Assembly: GCA_023413275.1 (NCBI GenBank)
Contig: JAEZPX010000262.1
Location: 1-20,359 of the forward strand
Reading direction: 5' to 3'
DNA: 20,359 nucleotides
Origin: Bacillota bacterium
Lineage (GTDB): Bacteria > Bacillota > Clostridia > Lachnospirales > Anaerotignaceae
Positions 5,940 through 13,662 of the stretch are shown here, piece by piece. The position numbers were made by a program, and so were the translations under genes. The stretch's first letter is position 1, and every line of letters starts with the position of its first letter. The notes beneath the pieces are model-generated. The model did no database searches and was not told where the DNA came from. It saw only the letters and a list, made by a program, of their open reading frames with translations.

Positions 5940-7205
5940 TTATTCACTCAAAAAACCTTTATAATGGCGCATGAGTAACTGGCTTTCCAAAGACTTTACA
6001 ATATCCAGCGCAACACCAACCACGATGATTAATGTTGTACCGCCAAAGCCTACGTTAATCTTAAAGATCCATTGAAGCACAACAGGTACCATAGCCAAAA
6101 TTGAGTAGCAAATGGCGCCAACCAAAGTAATTCTGTTTACAACCTTTGTGATATATGTGCTTGTAGGCTGACCCGGTCTAATACCAGGGATAAATCCACC
6201 ATTCTTCTTCATATTCATTGCGATTTCATTGGGGTTAATCACAATAGAAGTATAGAAATAGGTGAAGAATAAAATAAGCGCAATATACAGACACGCACCA
6301 ATGGGATGTGTCATATTAAGAATTTCTGTAATCTTTGTAAATGTCGCACCTTTATTGGGAATAAAGTTGCCGATTTGCTGTGGGAACTGCAACAGGGAAA
6401 TCGCAAAAATAATTGAAATAACGCCTGCAGTATTTACCTTAATAGGCATTGTTGTGCTGCTTCCACCCATTTGCTTGTGTCCTGCCATTTTGGAAGAATA
6501 CTGCACAGGCAGTCTTCTTTCACCAGTATTTACACATACAATAAATGCCAATACAACCAGCAAAATAATCAAAATCGCTGCAACCTTTGCAACACCAGCT
6601 ACGCCGGAACCAGAAATTGTATAATACATACTTGCAATACCTTGAGGCAAGTTAGAAACGATATTGATAAAAATAATCATGGAAGAACCGTTTCCAATGC
6701 CCTTTGCAGTTATCTGCTCAGCCAGCCACATTACAAATGCAGAACCGGTAACCAAACAAATTACAGAAGCTGCATAAATCAGCATGTTGTTGGTCAAGAA
6801 CATATTCTGATAAGTATATGTGAGACCTGCACCCTGGATCAGCGCCAACACAACTGTCAGATATCTGCTGTAAGACTGTAACTTTTTACGCCCTTCCGGG
6901 CCTTCTTTCGAAAGCTGTTCAAACTTCGGAATGGCAATCGTCAGCAACTGCATGATGATCGATGCATTAATATATGGGCCGATACCCATAGCGAAAAGGG
7001 ACCAACTTGAGTTTGCGCCACCGGCAATTACACTATACAGTGTACCAACACCAGTTGCTCCCCTTGCTGCGATTACACTTGCCGCGTCAATACCGGGTAA
7101 AGCGATTAATGTACCTAATCTAACGATTGCAAAAATCATCAGAGTGTACAATATTTTGTTTCGAATTTCTTTCGTTCTCCAGGAATTAACGAAAATCTTA
7201 AACAT
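5940..7205 (-). CDS. secY: Preprotein translocase subunit SecY
   Basis: SecY forms the protein-conducting channel of the SecYEG translocon in the cytoplasmic membrane. The 421 residues contain about ten hydrophobic helices, from ILYTLMIFAIVRLGTLIALP (TM1) to the last near 375-395. Family signatures are visible: the plug region with GIGPYINASIIMQLL, the cytosolic segment PKFEQLSKEGPEGRKKL, and ITAKGIGNGSSMIIF. The ATG at 7205 overlaps the rplO stop by one base (TAATG), so its translation is coupled to L15. It lies in the classical spc-operon position, before adk. Confidence 0.98.
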   Translation of the reverse strand: MFKIFVNSWRTKEIRNKILYTLMIFAIVRLGTLIALPGIDAASVIAARGATGVGTLYSVIAGGANSSWSLFAMGIGPYINASIIMQLLTIAIPKFEQLSKEGPEGRKKLQSYSRYLTVVLALIQGAGLTYTYQNMFLTNNMLIYAASVICLVTGSAFVMWLAEQITAKGIGNGSSMIIFINIVSNLPQGIASMYYTISGSGVAGVAKVAAILIILLVVLAFIVCVNTGERRLPVQYSSKMAGHKQMGGSSTTMPIKVNTAGVISIIFAISLLQFPQQIGNFIPNKGATFTKITEILNMTHPIGACLYIALILFFTYFYTSIVINPNEIAMNMKKNGGFIPGIRPGQPTSTYITKVVNRITLVGAICYSILAMVPVVLQWIFKINVGFGGTTLIIVVGVALDIVKSLESQLLMRHYKGFLSE

Positions 7206-7645
7206 TAAATCACCTCTGCTTTTCCGCCGGCTGCTTCAATCTTTTCAAGCGCAGTTTTGCTAAACTGATTTACTTTGATTGTAAGTTTTCTTTCAAGCTC
7301 ACCCTCTCCGAGAATCTTAACGCCGTCTCTGGGATTGCTAACTAAGCCAACAGCTTTTAAAGCATCGATATCTACTACTGCATCGTTTTCAAAAACGTTT
7401 AACATGTTAACGTTGATGGAAATGATTTCTTTACTATTTCTGCATGTGAAGCCTCTTTTGGGAAGTCTTCTGTATAAAGGCATCTGACCGCCTTCAAAAC
7501 CGCACTTACCGCCGGCACCGGAACGCTGACCCTGGCCTTTATGGCCTCTGCCTGCTGTTTTGCCGTTACCTGTTGCATGACCTCTGCCGCGTCTCCATGC
7601 ACTTTCCTTGGAGCCTTCTGCAGGTCTCAAATCGCATAAGTTCAT
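7205..7645 (-). CDS. rplO: 50S ribosomal protein L15
   Basis: L15 is a late-assembly large-subunit protein that contacts 23S rRNA through a glycine- and arginine-rich extension. The 146 residues are normal. The extension is clear (WRRGRGHATGNGKTAGRGHK and GQGQRSGAGGKCGFEGGQMP), followed by a globular part ending IEAAGGKAEVI. The ATG at 7645 follows GGAGG. The stop overlaps the secY start by one base, and rpmD lies 17 bases upstream. Confidence 0.97.
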   Translation of the reverse strand: MNLCDLRPAEGSKESAWRRGRGHATGNGKTAGRGHKGQGQRSGAGGKCGFEGGQMPLYRRLPKRGFTCRNSKEIISINVNMLNVFENDAVVDIDALKAVGLVSNPRDGVKILGEGELERKLTIKVNQFSKTALEKIEAAGGKAEVI

Positions 7646-7662
7646 TTTTGCACCTCCTCAAA

Positions 7663-7842
7663 TCAAATTTCTTCAACTTTTACAAGGTGGCTTATCTGAT
7701 GGATCATTCCTCTGATAGCCGCATTGTCCTGCTGAATGACACTGCTGTTAGTCTTTCTCAGTCCCAAAGCCTGCACTGTTTTTTTATGTTTCGGAACTGC
7801 TCCGATTGTAGATTTCACTAATGTGATTTTAATTTCAGCCAC
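7663..7842 (-). CDS. rpmD: 50S ribosomal protein L30
   Basis: L30 is a small 23S rRNA-binding protein. I place the start at GTG 7842 (MAEIKITLVKSTIG), 8 bases after AGGAGG, giving 59 residues, the usual length. A TTG two codons upstream is in frame but only 2 bases from the binding site, so it is unlikely. The conserved ALGLRKTNSSV segment is present. It lies between rpsE (13 bases) and rplO (17 bases), as in most bacteria. Confidence 0.95.
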   Translation of the reverse strand: MAEIKITLVKSTIGAVPKHKKTVQALGLRKTNSSVIQQDNAAIRGMIHQISHLVKVEEI

Positions 7843-7855
7843 TGTCAATTCCTCC

Positions 7856-8359
7856 TTAACCTAAGAGTTCTTCTACAGTAATGCCACGAAGCTTTGCAAC
7901 TGCTTCAGGTGTTGTCGCTCTGGACAAACCTTCAATTGTTGCACTTACAACGTTGCGCTTATTGTTGGAACCCAAGGATTTTGTTCTGATGTTACGTACG
8001 CCTGCCAATTCCAGTACCGCACGAGCGGGACCACCAGCGATAACGCCAGTACCTTCAGCAGCTGGCATCAATAATACGCTAGCACTGCCGAATACACCCT
8101 GTACATCATGATAGATGCTGTCAACATCGTTTCTTTCTACTTTGATGATGTTTTTCATTGCATCCTCTTTGCCTTTACGGATGGCATCGGGAATTTCAGC
8201 CGCTTTGCCCATGCCGCAACCAATGTGGCCATTGCCATCGCCAACTACAACCAGAGCTGCGAATCTGAATGTACGACCACCCTTAACAACCTTTGTAACA
8301 CGGTTGATAGTTACTACTTTATCTTTCAGATCTAAAGTGCTTGGATCGATTCTCTTCAA
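7856..8359 (-). CDS. rpsE: 30S ribosomal protein S5
   Basis: S5 lines the mRNA entry channel and contributes to decoding fidelity; changes here cause spectinomycin resistance or ram phenotypes. The 167 residues are normal. The N-terminal double-stranded-RNA-binding-like domain has RVTKVVKGGRTFRFAALVVV and GDGNGHIGCGMGKAAEIPDA. The C-terminal domain includes GPARAVLELAGVRNIRTKSL. The start is TTG at 8359, 8 bases after AAGGAGG. The gap to rplR is 18 bases. Confidence 0.97.
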   Translation of the reverse strand: MKRIDPSTLDLKDKVVTINRVTKVVKGGRTFRFAALVVVGDGNGHIGCGMGKAAEIPDAIRKGKEDAMKNIIKVERNDVDSIYHDVQGVFGSASVLLMPAAEGTGVIAGGPARAVLELAGVRNIRTKSLGSNNKRNVVSATIEGLSRATTPEAVAKLRGITVEELLG

Positions 8360-8377
8360 CTTGCTTTCCTCCTTGCC

Positions 8378-8746
8378 TTAGAAATTTAATCCGGCTTCTC
8401 TTGCTGCATCCGCCAAAGCTTTCACTTTACCATGGTAAATGAAACCGCCTCTGTCGAAAACAACTTCTGTAATGCCTTTTTCAACTGCTCTCTTTGCCAG
8501 TACTTCACCAACAACAGCTGCTGCAGCAACAGTGGAAGTAAATTCAACTTTGCTTGCAATTTCAGATTCCATTGTGGAAGCTGCAACCAATGTGTGATGT
8601 GTAACATCATCAATGATCTGTGCATACATATGCTTATTGGATCTGAACACTGCCAATCTAGGTCTTTGTGCAGTTCCATTCACATGATTGCGGATTCTAT
8701 AGTGTCTTTTCACACGAGCCGCCGCACGAGATGGCTTTCTAATCAT
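8378..8746 (-). CDS. rplR: 50S ribosomal protein L18
   Basis: L18 binds 5S rRNA and joins it to the central protuberance together with L5. At 122 residues the length is normal. The basic N-terminus (KPSRAAARVKRHYRIRNHV) and the core motifs RPRLAVFRSNKHMYAQIIDD and FDRGGFIYHGKVKALADAAR are typical. The ATG at 8746 has a weaker binding site (CGGAGUGA) than its neighbours. A 68-base gap separates it from rplF. Confidence 0.96.
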   Translation of the reverse strand: MIRKPSRAAARVKRHYRIRNHVNGTAQRPRLAVFRSNKHMYAQIIDDVTHHTLVAASTMESEIASKVEFTSTVAAAAVVGEVLAKRAVEKGITEVVFDRGGFIYHGKVKALADAAREAGLNF

Positions 8747-8814
8747 AGTATTTCACTCCGTTTCTAAAAATTAGTCATTTTCCGATATAAATAGCTCAAG
8801 CCGTCAGGCGTTGA

Positions 8815-9357
8815 TTATTTCTTACCGGTCTTACCAACTTTACGTCTAATCTTCTCGTCAGCGTATTTAATACCTTTGCCTTTGTAAGGTTCAGGGGGAC
8901 GTTTTGTTCTGATTTCAGCTGCAAACTGTCCAACTTTTTCTTTATCAATACCCTTAACAGTAATTTTGTTTGTACCTTCAACGATTGTCTCAATACCTGC
9001 GGGATCTTCCATCTCAACAGGATGAGAATAACCCAAAGTAAGTGTCAGCTTCTTGCCGGACTTAGCTGCTCTGTAACCAACACCGTTGATTTCCAAAACT
9101 TTTGCATAGCCCTGTGTTACACCAACAACCATATTGAAAATCAATGTTCTTGTTAAACCGTGTAAAGCTTTATGCTTTTTCAGATCACTAGGTCTTGTAA
9201 CTACGATCTGACCTTCTTCCATTGCGATATGCATGTCAGCGGATAATTTTCTTTCCAGAGTACCCATAGGGCCCTTTACTGTGAGCAGGTTACCTTCGCC
9301 GATTTTAACATCAACGCCAGCAGGCACTGCAACAGGGAGTTTACCGATTCTTGACAT
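8815..9357 (-). CDS. rplF: 50S ribosomal protein L6
   Basis: L6 lies near the factor-binding site and the sarcin-ricin loop and is needed for EF-G function. The start is ATG 9357 (MSRIGKLPV), giving 180 residues, the family length; an in-frame GTG three codons upstream lies within the binding site GGAGGUG. Two repeated L6 domains are visible; the C-terminal one carries IRTKRPPEPYKGKGIKYADE, the family signature. It lies 31 bases after rpsH. Confidence 0.97.
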   Translation of the reverse strand: MSRIGKLPVAVPAGVDVKIGEGNLLTVKGPMGTLERKLSADMHIAMEEGQIVVTRPSDLKKHKALHGLTRTLIFNMVVGVTQGYAKVLEINGVGYRAAKSGKKLTLTLGYSHPVEMEDPAGIETIVEGTNKITVKGIDKEKVGQFAAEIRTKRPPEPYKGKGIKYADEKIRRKVGKTGKK

Positions 9358-9388
9358 GGTCTGCACCTCCTATTTTCTTTAACAATTA

Positions 9389-9790
9389 TTACCAGATAAA
9401 AGCAATAACTTCGCCGCCTACGCCAACTTTTCTTGCTTCTTTGTCTGTCATCAAGCCGCGGCTTGTGGAAATGATTGCAATACCCAATCCACCCAAAACC
9501 TTAGGCAGTTCCTCTTTGTTTGCAAAAACTCTAAGACCTGGTTTGGAAATTCTTTTCAAACCTGTGATTACTTTTTCGTTTTTGTCTGCGCCATATTTCA
9601 AGCTAACGCGAATTGTGGATTTTACACCATCCTCAATTACTTCATAGCCCTTTACATAACCTTCTGTTGTCAAAATGTCAGCAATTGCTTTCTTCATTTT
9701 GGAAGAAGGAACATCTACTGTATCGTGTTTTGCTGTGTTACCGTTTCTGATTCTTGTCAGCATATCTGCGATAGGGTCGCTCATTGACAT
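9389..9790 (-). CDS. rpsH: 30S ribosomal protein S8
   Basis: S8 is a primary binder of 16S rRNA helix 21 and represses the spc operon in Escherichia coli. The 133 residues are normal. The N-terminal DPIADMLTRIRNGNTAKHDT and the C-terminal STSRGLMTDKEARKVGVGGE are family signatures. The first ATG at 9790 is 8 bases after AGGAGG and is preferred to the ATG two codons later. rpsZ lies 19 bases upstream. Confidence 0.97.
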   Translation of the reverse strand: MSMSDPIADMLTRIRNGNTAKHDTVDVPSSKMKKAIADILTTEGYVKGYEVIEDGVKSTIRVSLKYGADKNEKVITGLKRISKPGLRVFANKEELPKVLGGLGIAIISTSRGLMTDKEARKVGVGGEVIAFIW

Positions 9791-9809
9791 TATGAATTCC
9801 TCCTTTCTT

Positions 9810-9995
9810 TTACCAGCTTGCTTTCTTTACGCCGGGAATCTGGCCCTTGTACGCCAATTCACGGAAGCAAATACGGCAAATTCCATATTTTCTAAGCACA
9901 GAGTGGGGTCTGCCACATACTCTGCAACGTGTGTAAGCTCTTGTGGAGAACTTAGGAGTTCTCTGCTGCTTCACGATCATAGATCTTTTAGCCAT
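9810..9995 (-). CDS. rpsZ: 30S ribosomal protein S14, type Z (zinc)
   Basis: S14 is a small-subunit head protein needed for late assembly. The 61-residue form with two CxxC pairs (Cys24-Cys27 and Cys40-Cys43) is the zinc-binding type Z seen in Gram-positive bacteria; the longer zinc-free form of about 90-100 residues is not in this window. GRPHSVLRKYGICRICFREL is the typical core. It is often also named rpsN. The ATG at 9995 follows GGGAGGG. It lies 14 bases after rplE. Confidence 0.97.
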   Translation of the reverse strand: MAKRSMIVKQQRTPKFSTRAYTRCRVCGRPHSVLRKYGICRICFRELAYKGQIPGVKKASW

Positions 9996-10009
9996 TTTTG
10001 TCCCTCCCT

Positions 10010-10549
10010 TTATTTTGCGAATGGCATACCAAATAATTTAAGCAATTCTCTTGCTTCTTCATCAGTCTTTGCTGTTGTAACAAATACGATATCCATACCT
10101 CTGATTTTGTCAACTTTATCATATTCGATTTCAGGGAAAATCAGCTGTTCTTTGACACCCATTGTATAGTTACCTCTGCCGTCAAAGCTATTTGCCTTTA
10201 CACCACGGAAGTCACGTACACGAGGAAGGGCAATGTTGATCAATCTGTCAGCGAACTCATACATTCTGCCGCCTCTGAGTGTAGTCTTACAACCAATATT
10301 CATACCTTCACGAAGCTTGAAAGCTGCGATGGATTTTTTCGCCTTTGTTACCACAGGCTTCTGTCCAGTAATGATAGTCATATCCTTTACTGCACCATCT
10401 AAAATTTTCGCATTTTCCTTTGCTTCGCCAACGCCCATGTTGATAATGATTTTTTCCAGCTTGGGCACTGCCATCTTGTTTGTATATGAAAATTTCTTAA
10501 TCATTTCAGGAACTACTTCTGCTTCATAAAAATCTCTTAATCTGCTCAT
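10010..10549 (-). CDS. rplE: 50S ribosomal protein L5
   Basis: L5 binds 5S rRNA in the central protuberance and contacts P-site tRNA. Its 179 residues are normal. Signature segments are KIIINMGVGEAKENAKILD, TGQKPVVTKAKKSIAAFKLR and RVRDFRGVKANSFDGRGNYT. The ATG at 10549 follows AAGGAGG at a normal spacing. It lies 21 bases after rplX. Confidence 0.97.
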   Translation of the reverse strand: MSRLRDFYEAEVVPEMIKKFSYTNKMAVPKLEKIIINMGVGEAKENAKILDGAVKDMTIITGQKPVVTKAKKSIAAFKLREGMNIGCKTTLRGGRMYEFADRLINIALPRVRDFRGVKANSFDGRGNYTMGVKEQLIFPEIEYDKVDKIRGMDIVFVTTAKTDEEARELLKLFGMPFAK

Positions 10550-10570
10550 TGTTTACCTCCTTTCCAAGGA

Positions 10571-10882
10571 TCAGTCGATAACTTCGCCTGTCTTTTTTGC
10601 AACTCTTACTTTTTTGCCGTCTTTAATCATAGCACCAAGACGTGTAGCCTTGCCATTATGAAGATACATTACGTTGGAAGCGTGAATATAACTTTCCTTC
10701 TTAATGATACCACCCTGCTGATTTTTAGCATTGGGTTTTGTATGCTTAGAAATCATGTTAACGCCTTCTACAAGAACTCTGTTGTTCTTAATATCAACAG
10801 CAAGAATCTTGCCTTGTTTGCCTTTATCTTTACCTGTTGTTACAACGACTTTATCGCCGCTTTTCAATTTCAAGTTAGCCAC
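10571..10882 (-). CDS. rplX: 50S ribosomal protein L24
   Basis: L24 is an early-assembly protein that initiates folding of 23S rRNA. At 103 residues it is normal. The KOW motif is at the N-terminus (LKSGDKVVVTTGKDKGKQGK), followed by ILAVDIKNNRVLVEGVNMIS. The start is GTG at 10882 (MANLKLKSG), 8 bases after AAGGAGG; no ATG suits. It lies 13 bases after rplN and 21 before rplE. Confidence 0.96.
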   Translation of the reverse strand: MANLKLKSGDKVVVTTGKDKGKQGKILAVDIKNNRVLVEGVNMISKHTKPNAKNQQGGIIKKESYIHASNVMYLHNGKATRLGAMIKDGKKVRVAKKTGEVID

Positions 10883-10895
10883 CTAGCACACCTCC

Positions 10896-11264
10896 TTATA
10901 ATACTTCAGGTGCCAGAGAAAGAATCTTCATAAACTGTTTCTCTCTCAGCTCTCTGGCAACGGGTCCAAAAATACGTGTACCCTTGGGGTTTTTGTCATC
11001 TTTGATAATAACCGCTGCATTGTCGTCAAATTTAATATAGCTTCCGTCTGCTCTGCCCACGGAGTGTACTGTTCTAACCACAACAGCCTTTACAACATCG
11101 CCTTTTTTCACAACGCCGCCGGGTGTTGCATCTTTAACAGCTGCAACAATGATATCACCAACGCCTGCATATCTTCTTGTAGAGCCGCCGAGTACTCTAA
11201 TGCAAAGGAGTTCTTTTGCTCCGGAATTATCTGCTACTTTTAATCTGGTTTCCTGTTGAACCAT
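10896..11264 (-). CDS. rplN: 50S ribosomal protein L14
   Basis: L14 lies at the subunit interface near bridge B8 and is the docking site for the silencing factor RsfS. Its 122 residues match the family exactly. It begins MVQQETRLKVADNSGAKELL and contains GDIIVAAVKDATPGGVVKKG. The ATG at 11264 follows GAGGAGG. The gap to rpsQ is 25 bases. Confidence 0.97.
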   Translation of the reverse strand: MVQQETRLKVADNSGAKELLCIRVLGGSTRRYAGVGDIIVAAVKDATPGGVVKKGDVVKAVVVRTVHSVGRADGSYIKFDDNAAVIIKDDKNPKGTRIFGPVARELREKQFMKILSLAPEVL

Positions 11265-11289
11265 GTGATTGCCTCCTCTCCAAAAAGGA

Positions 11290-11547
11290 TTATTTTGCTT
11301 TTTCGATAATACTTACAAGTCTCCATCTCTTGTCCTTAGACAAAGGTCTAGTTTCCATAACCTTTACGCGGTCACCGATGCCACATTCGTTGTTTTCGTC
11401 ATGTGCCTTGAGTTTGTAAGTTCTGTTTACGATTTTACCATACAAAGGGTGTTTTACTTTATCTTCCACAGCAACAACAATTGTCTTGTCCATTTTGTCG
11501 CTGACTACTTTACCAATTCTGGTTTTACGAAGATTTCTTTCTTCCAC
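11290..11547 (-). CDS. rpsQ: 30S ribosomal protein S17
   Basis: S17 is a primary 16S rRNA binder with an OB fold. The 85 residues are normal. RKTRIGKVVSDKMDKTIVVA and VKHPLYGKIVNRTYKLKAHD are signatures. The start is GTG at 11547 (MEERNLRK), 9 bases after AAAGGAGG. It lies 31 bases after rpmC. Confidence 0.96.
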   Translation of the reverse strand: MEERNLRKTRIGKVVSDKMDKTIVVAVEDKVKHPLYGKIVNRTYKLKAHDENNECGIGDRVKVMETRPLSKDKRWRLVSIIEKAK

Positions 11548-11578
11548 AAAGAGTTCCTCCTTTCAATAGACCGGATTA

Positions 11579-11788
11579 TTATTCTGCGGCTCTAGCCTTT
11601 TGTGTAATCACTGTCTGAATTCTTGCAATATTTTTACGAACTTCCTTGATTCTTGCTGTATTATCCAACTGGTTCGTTGCGTTCTGGAATCTCAGGTTGA
11701 ATAACTCTTTTTTAGCAGAAACAAGGTCTCTTTGTAATTCATCTGCAGTCTTACCTGTCAATTCATTTACATAACCTTTTGTTTTCAC
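11579..11788 (-). CDS. rpmC: 50S ribosomal protein L29
   Basis: L29 lies at the rim of the peptide exit tunnel and, with L23, contacts trigger factor and SRP. The 69-residue helical hairpin includes ELQRDLVSAKKELFNLRFQN and NTARIKEVRKNIARIQTVI. The start is GTG at 11788, overlapping the rplP stop by four bases (GTGA), so translation is coupled to L16. The weak binding site AGGUGA lies inside rplP. Confidence 0.95.
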   Translation of the reverse strand: MKTKGYVNELTGKTADELQRDLVSAKKELFNLRFQNATNQLDNTARIKEVRKNIARIQTVITQKARAAE

Positions 11789-12222
11789 TGCTGATCACCT
11801 GCCATTTCTGCCGCCTCTGCCTTGGAAACAATTTTACATTTGATAGGAAGCTTATGAATAGCCAGTCTCAACGCTTCTCTTGCTGTTTCTTCTGCAACGC
11901 CGCCAATTTCAAACATTACTCTGCCGGGTTTTACTACCGCTACCCAGAATTCAGGCGCGCCTTTACCGGAACCCATACGAGTACCGATAGGCTTCGCGGA
12001 TACGGGTTTATCGGGGAATACTTTAATCCAAACGTCACCGCCACGCTTGATATATCTTGTCATAGCGATACGTGCTGCTTCAATCTGGTTTGCTGTAATC
12101 CAGCTTGGCTCCATAGCCATAATACCGAATTCACCGTAAGTTACTTTGTTGCCTCTGTGGGCACGGCCCTTCATGGAGCCTCTTTGCTGCTTACGATATT
12201 TCACTCTTTTAGGCATTAACAT
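11785..12222 (-). CDS. rplP: 50S ribosomal protein L16
   Basis: L16 is a late-assembly protein near the A-site tRNA and the peptidyl transferase centre. The 145-residue length fits. It begins MLMPKRVKYRKQQRGSMKGR and has RYIKRGGDVWIKVFPDKPVS and GTRMGSGKGAPEFWVAVVKP. The ATG at 12222 is 2 bases after the rpsC stop; its AGGAGG site is inside the last codons of rpsC, with a rather long 12-base spacer. The ATG two codons later is a weaker alternative because its spacer would be 18. Confidence 0.96.
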   Translation of the reverse strand: MLMPKRVKYRKQQRGSMKGRAHRGNKVTYGEFGIMAMEPSWITANQIEAARIAMTRYIKRGGDVWIKVFPDKPVSAKPIGTRMGSGKGAPEFWVAVVKPGRVMFEIGGVAEETAREALRLAIHKLPIKCKIVSKAEAAEMAGDQQ

Positions 12223-12224
12223 AA

Positions 12225-12884
12225 TTACTTAGCGCCTCCTTCCTTTTTCGCTGCTTTTACAGGAAGTACCTCACCTTTGTAGATCCAAACCTTTACACCC
12301 AACTTGCCGTAGGTTGTATCAGCTTCTGCAAAACCGTAGTCAATGTCTGCACGCAGTGTCTGAAGAGGAATGGTACCTTCATGATAGCTTTCTGTACGAG
12401 CCATATCCGCGCCGCCCAAACGACCGCTAACAGATGTTTTAATACCCTTTGCACCAAACTTCATGGTTCTGCCCATGGACTGTTTCATCGCACGACGGAA
12501 TGTCACACGGTTCTCCAGCTGCAGTGCAATATTTTCAGCTACCAGCTGTGCATCCAATTCAGGTTTTTTGATTTCATCAATATTTACAGCAACCTTCTGT
12601 GTTGTCATTTTCTGAATATCAGCCTTCAATTCTTCAATTGCCTGCCCATTCTTACCAATAACGATACCGGGTGTTGCTGTGCTTACTGTAACCTTTACTC
12701 TGCCAGCAGTTCTTTCGATGGCAATTCTGGAAACGCCGGAAGCGTATAATTTAGATTTGATGAACTTTCTTATTTTAACGTCTTCTACAAGGTAGTCAGC
12801 GAATTCTTTCTCTGCATACCATTTGGTATCCCAATCTTTGATGATACCGACTCTTAATCCATGAGGATTTACTTTCTGTCCCAT
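12225..12884 (-). CDS. rpsC: 30S ribosomal protein S3
   Basis: S3 forms part of the mRNA entry tunnel with S4 and S5 and contributes helicase activity. The 219 residues are normal. The N-terminal KH domain has the GxxG loop in TPGIVIGKNGQAIEELKADI (about 71-90). The C-terminal domain begins near residue 120 and includes FRRAMKQSMGRTMKFGAKGI and GRLGGADMARTESYHEGTIP. The ATG at 12884 follows AAGGAGG. It lies 11 bases after rplV. Confidence 0.97.
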   Translation of the reverse strand: MGQKVNPHGLRVGIIKDWDTKWYAEKEFADYLVEDVKIRKFIKSKLYASGVSRIAIERTAGRVKVTVSTATPGIVIGKNGQAIEELKADIQKMTTQKVAVNIDEIKKPELDAQLVAENIALQLENRVTFRRAMKQSMGRTMKFGAKGIKTSVSGRLGGADMARTESYHEGTIPLQTLRADIDYGFAEADTTYGKLGVKVWIYKGEVLPVKAAKKEGGAK

Positions 12885-12895
12885 TTCGTACCTCC

Positions 12896-13285
12896 TTATC
12901 TCTCATTGAGAATGATGGAAATATGGCAGGATCTTTTCAGGATCCGATATGCTCTGCCTTGTGCTCTAGGGCGGATTCTCTTCATTGTGGGGCCCTGATC
13001 AGCACTTACCTCTTCCACATACAATTTGTTTACGTCCATACCCAAGTTGTTTTCTGCATTCGCCATTGCGGATTTTAAAACCTTCGCAATGATTTCGGAA
13101 GCATATCTTGGGGAATAATTCAACAATGCTGCTGCAGTAATAACATCCTTGTTTTTGATCTGATCCAAAACGATCTTCGCTTTTGTGGCAGGGATGCCAA
13201 CATACTTTGCAGAAGCATGGGGTCTTTTTTCTTGTGTTGCAATGTTTCTTTCCTTCTTAATTTGGCTTCTATGACCTTTTGCCAT
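12896..13285 (-). CDS. rplV: 50S ribosomal protein L22, N-terminally extended
   Basis: L22 lines the exit tunnel; its beta-hairpin forms part of the constriction affected by macrolides. At 129 residues it is about 15 longer than the usual 110-115. The extra residues are a basic N-terminus (MAKGHRSQIKKERNIATQEK), which I recall as typical of Lachnospiraceae L22. The core follows (KYVGIPATKAKIVLDQIKNK), and the hairpin has EEVSADQGPTMKRIRPRAQG. The ATG at 13285 follows AAGGAGG, so the extension is translated. It lies 28 bases after rpsS. Confidence 0.97.
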   Translation of the reverse strand: MAKGHRSQIKKERNIATQEKRPHASAKYVGIPATKAKIVLDQIKNKDVITAAALLNYSPRYASEIIAKVLKSAMANAENNLGMDVNKLYVEEVSADQGPTMKRIRPRAQGRAYRILKRSCHISIILNER

Positions 13286-13313
13286 GAACGAAACCTCCTT
13301 TCGTTATCAGATA

Positions 13314-13598
13314 TTAGCGAACTCTTGATTTCTTTTCTGCGTCTTTGCCATGACCTCTGTAGCTTCTTGTCAGTGCAAATTCACCAAGTTTGTGACCTAC
13401 CATATCTTCAGTAATATATACAGGCACGTGTTTCTTGCCGTCGTAAACTGCGATTGTATGACCGATCATATCGGGGAAAATTGTAGAACGACGAGACCAT
13501 GTTTTGATTACGTTCTTTTCGCCCGCTGCATTCATAGCATCAATCTTCTTTAAAAGATGATCATCAGCGAAGGGTCCCTTTTTGAGTGATCTGCTCAT
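13314..13598 (-). CDS. rpsS: 30S ribosomal protein S19
   Basis: S19 sits in the 30S head with S13 and contacts tRNA. The 94-residue length is normal. It begins MSRSLKKGPFADDHLLKKI and has SRRSTIFPDMIGHTIAVYDG and GHKLGEFALTRSYRGHGKD. The ATG at 13598 follows AAGGAGG. The gap to rplB is 64 bases and carries a GC-rich palindrome. Confidence 0.97.
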   Translation of the reverse strand: MSRSLKKGPFADDHLLKKIDAMNAAGEKNVIKTWSRRSTIFPDMIGHTIAVYDGKKHVPVYITEDMVGHKLGEFALTRSYRGHGKDAEKKSRVR

Positions 13599-13633
13599 GT
13601 TTTAATCCTCCTTGTTTCGTGTTTTTGTGCTTT

Positions 13634-13645
13634 AGGCGGCCGCCT
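13634..13645. repeat. 12-bp perfect GC-rich palindrome between rplB and rpsS
   Basis: AGGCGGCCGCCT reads the same on both strands and contains the 8-base NotI recognition sequence at 13636-13643. Flanking UGUGU/GCACA arms, separated by A-rich internal loops, could extend it into a longer stem in the transcript. It stands out from its AT-rich surroundings. No U tract follows. Confidence 0.6.
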
Positions 13646-13662
13646 TTACACAATCCGATCTA

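Noticed and set aside
6262..6881. Plus-strand open frames opposite secY (120 and 136 codons)
   Set aside because: They lie fully antisense to an intact secY, have no recognisable motifs and no good ribosome binding sites. The same holds for the other plus-strand frames across the operon, such as 9675-10169 and 11779-12219.
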